The position numbers and the translations under genes were made by a program. DNA of 7,971 nucleotides, taken from positions 1 to 7,971 of the forward strand of contig CAZWJC010000309.1 of assembly GCA_964634255.1 (NCBI GenBank), in the 5' to 3' direction. Under the pieces are notes generated by a model that was not told where the DNA came from, ran no database searches, and worked only from the letters and a program-made list of their open reading frames with translations. Positions 1 through 4,529 of the stretch are shown one piece after another; within the stretch, counting starts at the first letter, position 1; every line of letters starts with the position of its first letter. The DNA is from MWDV01 sp964634255 (lineage in GTDB: Bacteria > Verrucomicrobiota > Verrucomicrobiia > Limisphaerales > MWDV01).

Positions 1-443
1 CGCTTGTAGGCGTCCTGGTGGCACATCATGCAGTCAATGTTGGCGAGCTGCTCGGCGCTGATCTGCGTCGAGGGAATGCGACCATTGCCGGCGTGACAAG
101 TGGCGCACGTGGCCCGCGAGGAAGTGTTGGGCGTGCCGCAGTAGGAGTTCATCACCATGCCGCCGTTGCGGCCCTTGCCAGCCGGACCGTCGATGTTGGC
201 GACGTTGGGAGTCTCCCCCATTTCCTGATAGTGAACCGAGCCGAACATTTGTTGGGCTTGCTGCTGGTGGCAAGCGATGCAAGTGGCGGGGCCTTGGTAG
301 GCCGTGATCTGTGCGTGAGCCTGCTGGGCGGCAGGAGAAACAACCGGCACCTGGGCTTGCGACCGGATGCCTGTGATGACAAATGAGGCAATGACCAGCA
401 GTGCCGTGCGGACAAAGCCGCGCACAAACCGCTGCGAGGTCAT
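1..443 (-). CDS. Multiheme c-type cytochrome, N-terminal part (runs off window)
   Basis: This is the start of an exported cytochrome that carries covalently bound haem c and should act in periplasmic or outer-surface electron transfer. The 147 visible residues open with an Arg-containing n-region and a hydrophobic stretch (about residues 13-25), with likely signal cleavage after the Gln-Ala-Gln near residue 31. Three CxxCH sites follow: CIACH at 55-59, CATCH at 113-117 and CMMCH at 138-142. An unpaired Cys102 and the text NIDCMMCHQDAYK resemble multiheme cytochromes known from metal-respiring bacteria (recalled, not searched). The gene is open at base 1, so haem number and partner are unknown. 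I chose the ATG at 443 because it puts the signal peptide at the N-terminus. An in-frame ATG at 482 would add 13 residues. Neither start has a convincing ribosome binding site. The three motifs in one frame make the family call firm; the subfamily is not. Confidence 0.9.
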   Translation of the reverse strand, partial: MTSQRFVRGFVRTALLVIASFVITGIRSQAQVPVVSPAAQQAHAQITAYQGPATCIACHQQQAQQMFGSVHYQEMGETPNVANIDGPAGKGRNGGMVMNSYCGTPNTSSRATCATCHAGNGRIPSTQISAEQLANIDCMMCHQDAYK

Positions 444-720
444 CCCCAGTAACGAATGAATTTGAGTATGGTATGTGGCCATGCCCGCGTAAAAGCAGGG
501 AACTTGCCAGCGCAGACAGCGCCGGCCCTCTTATTTGCGACCGCTTGGTGTGTTTACGCACGAAAGAACGCGCCGCGCCCGCGTCAGATCGCAGTGTTCT
601 GGTATTCGAGCAGCGAATGAAAGTATCAGTGCGCCGCATGCGTGCAGCAGCCCGGAAGTAGGCGTTCTCCATCGTTCGCCCGAAGCGTGTCACAAGAATG
701 TGAATCGGCAGGGGAATTGT

Positions 721-732
721 CACGCGCGCGTG
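721..732. repeat. Perfect 12-bp palindrome CACGCGCGCGTG
   Basis: Bases 721-732 read CACGCGCGCGTG on both strands. The match stops at 720 and 733. It is alternating purine-pyrimidine throughout and lies about 10 nt beyond the regulator's hairpin, upstream of the cytochrome gene. It could be a binding site for a dimeric protein or a chance product of GC-rich DNA. Confidence 0.5.
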
Positions 733-740
733 GCACCCAC

Positions 741-767
741 TCCTCTAGCCGAAGACGACTAGCAGGA
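741..767 (-). terminator. Bulged 11-bp hairpin after the response regulator (possible terminator)
   Basis: Read on the minus strand, TCCT-G-CTAGTCG, loop TCTT, CGGCTAG-AGGA folds into 7 bp, then one bulged G, then 4 more bp, with a 4-nt loop. It begins about 45 nt after the regulator's stop codon. One stem position is a G-U wobble on the minus-strand RNA but a C-A mismatch on the plus-strand RNA, which favours a role in the minus transcript. No U-tract follows, so it is not a classical intrinsic terminator. It may instead be a Rho-assisted end or a 3' stability hairpin. Confidence 0.4.
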
Positions 768-811
768 CGCAGTTTCCGCCTGAGTGGCCGCTGGAAGCCT
801 CATTGGCTGTT

Positions 812-1477
812 CTAGACTCTGGGGGGCACGGGAAAAATGTCAGGGTAGAGCTCGGTAGCGCAGTCTGGGCAGAGTCCGTGCGTAAACTTGGCGTTGGTGT
901 GGCTCTGAATGTACCGCTCCATGCGCTGCCATTCGCCGTGGTCGTCGCGGACCTTCCGGCAGTTTGCACAGGCAGTGATCAAACCCACCAAGGGTTTGGC
1001 CTGCTTGAGCAGGGCTTGGAGTTTCTCGTTGCGAAGATGCAGGAGCGAGTTAAGCCGCCGCAGCATGACCAAATCCCTAAATCGGGCCTGCGCAATGGTG
1101 ATCGCCCGACTCAACTCAAGATCGCCGGCCGGCTTTACGAGATAGCCGTTAGCCCCCGCCTCGGTCGCCTGGTAAACCAAATCCGGCGATTCGTGCGCGG
1201 TGAGCACAACCACGGCGGTGGGGCAGCGGTCCTGAATGAGTCGCGTGGCCTTGAGACCGGCTTGAGGATCTTCGCGACCCGTCTCGGGATCGATCATCTG
1301 CAAGTCCATCAGAATCACCGACGGCCGTCGCTCGGCGGTCAACTCGACCGCCTGAGGGCCATCGTAGGCGCAACCCGCTAGAGAGTAGCCGAGCCGGCTG
1401 AGTTGTCCGGCGGTGCCGTCACTAACGAGTGCATCGTCTTCCGCGACCAGCACGTTGATAGGTTTGGTTTGGGTCAT
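812..1477 (-). CDS. Response regulator: receiver domain plus C-terminal Cys-cluster module
   Basis: This 221-residue protein should accept a phosphoryl group from the kinase encoded just upstream. The receiver domain (about 7-128) has the acidic pair Asp14/Asp15, phospho-acceptor Asp58 in ILMDLQM, Thr93 in VLTA and Lys115 in LVKPA. The loop after Asp58 is extended by about ten residues (IDPETGREDPQAG) compared with a typical CheY fold. A helical stretch (about 130-160) leads to a module at 168-212 with CANC (170-173), an Asp/Trp/Glu-rich middle, and HGLCPDC (200-206), which looks like a small metal-binding knuckle. There is no helix-turn-helix, GGDEF, HD or kinase domain, so the output is unknown. 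The ATG at 1477 is chosen because it has an AAGGA at a 6-nt spacing. A longer frame reaching 1519 would overlap the kinase gene and lacks that support. It is almost certainly cotranscribed with the kinase. Confidence 0.93.
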   Translation of the reverse strand: MTQTKPINVLVAEDDALVSDGTAGQLSRLGYSLAGCAYDGPQAVELTAERRPSVILMDLQMIDPETGREDPQAGLKATRLIQDRCPTAVVVLTAHESPDLVYQATEAGANGYLVKPAGDLELSRAITIAQARFRDLVMLRRLNSLLHLRNEKLQALLKQAKPLVGLITACANCRKVRDDHGEWQRMERYIQSHTNAKFTHGLCPDCATELYPDIFPVPPRV

Positions 1478-1483
1478 GTGTTT

Positions 1484-1488
1484 TCCTT
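1484..1488 (-). promoter_or_regulatory. Ribosome binding site AAGGA of the response regulator
   Basis: AAGGA on the minus strand lies 6 nt before the ATG at 1477 and inside the 13-nt gap after the kinase stop codon. It fixes the regulator start at 1477 and supports translation from the kinase transcript. Confidence 0.7.
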
Positions 1489-1490
1489 TC

Positions 1491-4097
1491 TCATTCAACC
1501 AGAGCCAGCTTGAAAGCAACTTCCGCTACCGCACCGTTGTCATTGTGAAGGGTCAGTTCCCCGCGCAATGGACTGCGAATGCTGGCCTGAATCAGGTGCA
1601 AGCCCACGTGCCGGCTACGCCCGCTCAGGACGTCCTCCGGCCAGCCGGGACCGTCATCGCGGAAGTGCAGCCGCACCGTCGGTCGGCCTTTAACCTGACC
1701 TTCAATTCCGAACCTCACGTCCAGCCGCCCCTCGGTCCGGTTTTCGAACGCATGCTTGACGCTGTTGGTCGCTAGTTCGCTCAGAATCATCGCGATGGCG
1801 GTTGCCTGTTCGGGCACCACCCGAAGCGGCTCCCCCGGTGTCAGCACCGACACGCGTATCCGATCGCGAATCGGCGAACCGCTCAACGCACCGGCTACGA
1901 TCTGCGTCAGCAGTTCGCGTAGCGGCAGTGGCTGCCATTCGGACGTGGAGAGCATTCGATGCACGAGTTCCATGCCGCGCAGCCGGTCCTCCAGGTCGGT
2001 GAAAGCCGCATGACACCCCACAGCCGCTGACTCCACGCGTTCCCGTTCGAGCCGGATGATTTCCAGGAGACGCGCGAGGTTGTTCTTCACCCGGTGGCTC
2101 ACATCATGCAGCAGCGTGGTTTTGATGCTCTCATCGCGCCGCACCCGTTCAAGCAAGCCGGCGTTCTTCACCGCGATGGCGGCCTGCGACGCAAAGAGCC
2201 CTAGCAGCATGGCGTCGTCGCGCTCGAAAGCGTGAGCCCCGTCGGCATGAATCTCCAACACACCCAGGAAGGAGTCTCCCCAACGGAGGGGGGCGGCCAT
2301 GGCCGCCGCCCACGGGCCATCGAGTTCGCCGGTTTGGCCCAACTTCGAGCTGTGGCGTTCTTTCAAGAAGAGGGGCGTCCCCTTTTCCCAACATGATCCG
2401 GCCAGCGATTCCCCCTTTTTCAAGAAGGCGCGGTCCGGCGTGTACGCGTCCCCGGAGCTGATCACACATTCCAGTTCTTCACTCCCCCGCCGGTGAAGCC
2501 ACAATCCCGCCGAGTGCCCGTGGAACAAACATAGAGCCTTGTCTTTGATGGTCTGGAGCAAAAGGCCCGTCTCCATCTCGGCGGCAATGCTGAGGCTGGC
2601 TTGGTGCAAGGCTTCCAATTGGGCGCTCCGCCCGGTCAGTACGTCCTCCGCCCGCTTGCGGTCGGTAATGTCGTGGTGGATGCAATGCAGCAAGGTCTGA
2701 TCGCCCAGTTTCAACGTCTGGGCAAGGATGTCCACCGTGCGAAGTTCTCCTTGTCGCGTGCGCTGCTCAATTTCAAATCGAGCGCTGCCCACCTGCAAGA
2801 TGCTTGCGACCCGTGCTTGGATTTCCTCCGGTGTGGCGTGCGCGGCGTGTTCGCAGGCGCTCATCCCGGCAAACTCCTCCCGCGAGTAACCCAACTGGCG
2901 ATGCGCAGCGTCATTGAACTCGACGGGCAACAGCGTTACGGGATTCAACATCAAGATCCCGTCCGGCGACTGCTCAAACAGCGTGCGATAGCGTGCCTCC
3001 GTCCGCCGGAGTTGCTCCTCCAACTGATGCTTCTGCTGCCAATGCCGTGCCTCCTCCTTCGCCCGCGCCCGCGAGAGATTCGTTCGATGCACCATGACGG
3101 ACGCCAGGCCGAGCGCGGCCACCACCGTTCCCAGCAGGAGCAGCATCTTGCGATAGGATTGCCCCACAAACGCCAGCACCTCGTCGTACGGGGCGTTGAC
3201 CACCATAACCCAGGACGCGTTGGCGAAGCGCAGCGGTACGAACGCCGCCAGCTTCTTAGGATGGTCTTTCAATTGGTACTCCGTCGTGCCGATCTTGCCG
3301 TCGAGCATGTTCTGTGCGTAGTCGAACGAGACGTGGCATTGAGCACATTCCAGTTGTGGCTGGAATATGCTGGCGTTCACCATTTCCGGATGCTCGGACT
3401 GGAGTAGAACCGTGCCGTCCTGATCCATGATCCAAATGCGCACCGGGTTGCCGTTGGGAGAGAGGGACGCCAGGTGTTCAGTCAGAAATGCCTGCATGTC
3501 CACAGTCATCACCAGAGTGCCGGACCAGCTTTGGGTCGAGCGGCGGGAGCCAGAGTCCCAGCTCGATTGGTAAAGCGGCTTGGCGAGGAGGACGGCGCCC
3601 GGTTTTGCGGCGTTTTTAACCCCAGTGACACGGCTCCAAGGTGAAACCAACACCGCACCTTGATGCTTCTTCAACTTGCTCCATTCAAAAAACTCGCAGG
3701 ATTTGAAGTTGGCGTCCTCCATACCGCTCATCGAGAAGGTCACCTCTCCCTCTGGGTTCACGACCATGATGGTTGCATGGCGGGATACTTCAGCCCGCTG
3801 GGAGTAAAGCTCCAAATCATCAGGAATTCGCTTCGGATCGCCTCGCTGGATTGAGGTCAGCCGAGCGAGCGTGCTCAGATTATCGGCGCATTCCCGGAGC
3901 AACAAGGTCGCCTCGTGGGCGCCCTCCTGCGCCAGCACCAGTTGCGTGGTTTTAAACTGCTCTATCACCCGGTCACGCCCAGACCAGTTGAGGTCAATGC
4001 CCAAGTAAACGGCCAACCCAAGCAAGGCAAGGATCACGCCAACAAGGACGCGGTTTTGAACGGGCTTCACGAGACAACTTATCCACATAATAACCAA
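1491..4097 (-). CDS. Membrane sensor histidine kinase: Cache-like sensor with CxxCH, PAS, GAF, HisKA_2-type
   Basis: This 868-residue inner-membrane sensor kinase should phosphorylate the regulator that follows it. Transmembrane helices lie at about 17-34 and 318-336, with some 280 periplasmic residues between them. The end of that region is Cache-like (IWIMDQDGTVLL, then WVMVVNAPYDEVLAF) and carries a haem-c type motif, CAQCH, at 251-255. A charged linker (about 342-369) precedes a PAS domain (about 370-485, starting YRTLFEQSPDGIL). A GAF domain follows (about 495-650). The dimerisation region reads HDVSHRVKNNL, with His668 in the HisKA_2 phospho-site position. The ATPase domain shows the N-box ELATNSVKHAF (Asn778) and RDDGPGWPED. 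The motif implies possible covalent haem in the sensor, as in other CxxCH-containing sensor kinases; this is unproven. The start is TTG at 4097, supported by AAGGA eight bases upstream and an in-frame TGA just before it. ATG at 4088 is the alternative. Confidence 0.95.
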   Translation of the reverse strand: MVIMWISCLVKPVQNRVLVGVILALLGLAVYLGIDLNWSGRDRVIEQFKTTQLVLAQEGAHEATLLLRECADNLSTLARLTSIQRGDPKRIPDDLELYSQRAEVSRHATIMVVNPEGEVTFSMSGMEDANFKSCEFFEWSKLKKHQGAVLVSPWSRVTGVKNAAKPGAVLLAKPLYQSSWDSGSRRSTQSWSGTLVMTVDMQAFLTEHLASLSPNGNPVRIWIMDQDGTVLLQSEHPEMVNASIFQPQLECAQCHVSFDYAQNMLDGKIGTTEYQLKDHPKKLAAFVPLRFANASWVMVVNAPYDEVLAFVGQSYRKMLLLLGTVVAALGLASVMVHRTNLSRARAKEEARHWQQKHQLEEQLRRTEARYRTLFEQSPDGILMLNPVTLLPVEFNDAAHRQLGYSREEFAGMSACEHAAHATPEEIQARVASILQVGSARFEIEQRTRQGELRTVDILAQTLKLGDQTLLHCIHHDITDRKRAEDVLTGRSAQLEALHQASLSIAAEMETGLLLQTIKDKALCLFHGHSAGLWLHRRGSEELECVISSGDAYTPDRAFLKKGESLAGSCWEKGTPLFLKERHSSKLGQTGELDGPWAAAMAAPLRWGDSFLGVLEIHADGAHAFERDDAMLLGLFASQAAIAVKNAGLLERVRRDESIKTTLLHDVSHRVKNNLARLLEIIRLERERVESAAVGCHAAFTDLEDRLRGMELVHRMLSTSEWQPLPLRELLTQIVAGALSGSPIRDRIRVSVLTPGEPLRVVPEQATAIAMILSELATNSVKHAFENRTEGRLDVRFGIEGQVKGRPTVRLHFRDDGPGWPEDVLSGRSRHVGLHLIQASIRSPLRGELTLHNDNGAVAEVAFKLALVE

Positions 4098-4105
4098 ATC
4101 TCAAT

Positions 4106-4110
4106 TCCTT
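4106..4110 (-). promoter_or_regulatory. Ribosome binding site AAGGA deciding the TTG start of the kinase
   Basis: AAGGA on the minus strand is 8 nt from the TTG at 4097 and 17 nt from the in-frame ATG at 4088. The spacing favours the TTG. An in-frame TGA at 4103-4101 excludes any start further upstream. Confidence 0.5.
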
Positions 4111-4188
4111 GTTTAAGAACTGCGCCACGGGTGTCGCGAGAATCCGGTGTTGTTACTTGAACCGCTGAGTCCGCCAGGCACTCTGCGT

Positions 4189-4223
4189 CACCCATCAGGA
4201 ACCGTTACCGAGTCCTGTGGGTG
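4189..4223. repeat. 11-bp imperfect inverted repeat upstream of the kinase gene
   Basis: CACCCA-T-CAGGA pairs with TCCTG-TGGGTG across a 12-nt spacer, giving 11 matched pairs with a single unpaired T. It lies 92-126 nt upstream of the kinase start codon. No T-run follows on either strand, so a terminator is unlikely. A regulator-binding dyad or leader hairpin fits the position better. Confidence 0.5.
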
Positions 4224-4411
4224 TAAACAACGGATCATCCACGCGGATTGCAGATCCCCAACAAAATCAGCCCGCCGAGCCGGGAGTCACATCACCTCGT
4301 GTCCCTTCGCGCTGGCCGAATCTGGAGGGAATTCTGCTTCAGGACGCGTCTCAGGCCTGGCGATTGAGGCTGGCCATTTTTGGTGCTTAGGAACTCTTCC
4401 CATGCCGCAAT

Positions 4412-4442
4412 CGGGCTGTCCCCTATAGTTACCCGAAGCCCG
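4412..4442 (+). promoter_or_regulatory. Possible cusBA promoter element within a short dyad
   Basis: TATAGT at 4424-4429 matches the -10 consensus at five of six positions and is centred between CGGGCT (4412-4417) and AGCCCG (4437-4442). No good -35 box lies 16-18 nt upstream, so the promoter would need an activator or be weak. Transcription would begin about 95 nt before the cusB ATG. Six-base dyads are common in GC-rich DNA, so this is tentative. Confidence 0.2.
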
Positions 4443-4529
4443 TCACGCCTATGCTCACACCATCGTGCGAACGTATTCGTCAACAACCGGTTCGATCTGT
4501 GCGCCCACCAAGCGGCGACCACGTCTGTT

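Larger units (their letters stand above)
444..811. other. Gene-free stretch between regulator and cytochrome genes
   Basis: I see no credible gene here. The open frames in both directions are Arg-rich and have no recognisable motif. The stretch lies downstream of the response regulator and upstream of the cytochrome, all on the minus strand, so it should contain the regulator's transcript end and the cytochrome promoter. It holds a bulged hairpin at 741-767, a perfect 12-bp palindrome at 721-732 and a 5-bp stem with a 5-nt loop at 604-618. No convincing -35/-10 pair is visible. A CATACT hexamer about 20 nt before the 443 start on the minus strand is only a weak -10 candidate. Confidence 0.6.
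4111..4529. other. Divergent intergenic region between kinase and cusB
   Basis: No convincing gene lies here, although a frame from TTG 4380 runs into cusB; its extra residues look like translated non-coding DNA. Both the kinase/regulator and the cusBA promoters should be in this stretch. Visible elements are an 11-bp bulged inverted repeat (4189-4223), four alternating GGAT/ATCC tetramers (4232, 4237, 4245, 4254), and TATAGT at 4424-4429 inside a 6-bp dyad. I find no CueR-, CusR- or CopY-type copper operator and no complete sigma-54 site. Confidence 0.6.

Noticed and set aside
452..490. Sigma-70 promoter for the cytochrome (TTTTAC, 18-nt spacer, CATACT on the minus strand)
   Set aside because: The -35 match is poor and the -10 matches only four of six positions. 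Not better than chance.
34..723. 229-codon minus-strand frame overlapping the cytochrome
   Set aside because: It overlaps the cytochrome frame that carries three CxxCH motifs and a signal peptide. The alternative product is Arg/His/Ser-rich and has no recognisable domain.
2601..3407. 268-codon plus-strand frame inside the kinase gene
   Set aside because: It lies opposite well-supported sensor, PAS and GAF coding sequence; its product has no motif and no ribosome binding site was seen.
4119..4136. Sigma-54-like site (TGGCGC ... ) upstream of the kinase on the minus strand
   Set aside because: The -24-like half is imperfect and the required TGC at -12 is absent.
4352..4380. Terminator-like GC segment followed by TTTTT before cusB
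   Set aside because: The GC part does not fold into a stem longer than about 4 bp, so the T-run alone is not a terminator.
4380..4529. 50-residue N-terminal extension of CusB from a TTG
   Set aside because: The extension is not signal-like and would bury the membrane anchor. ATG 4530 gives a normal N-terminus.
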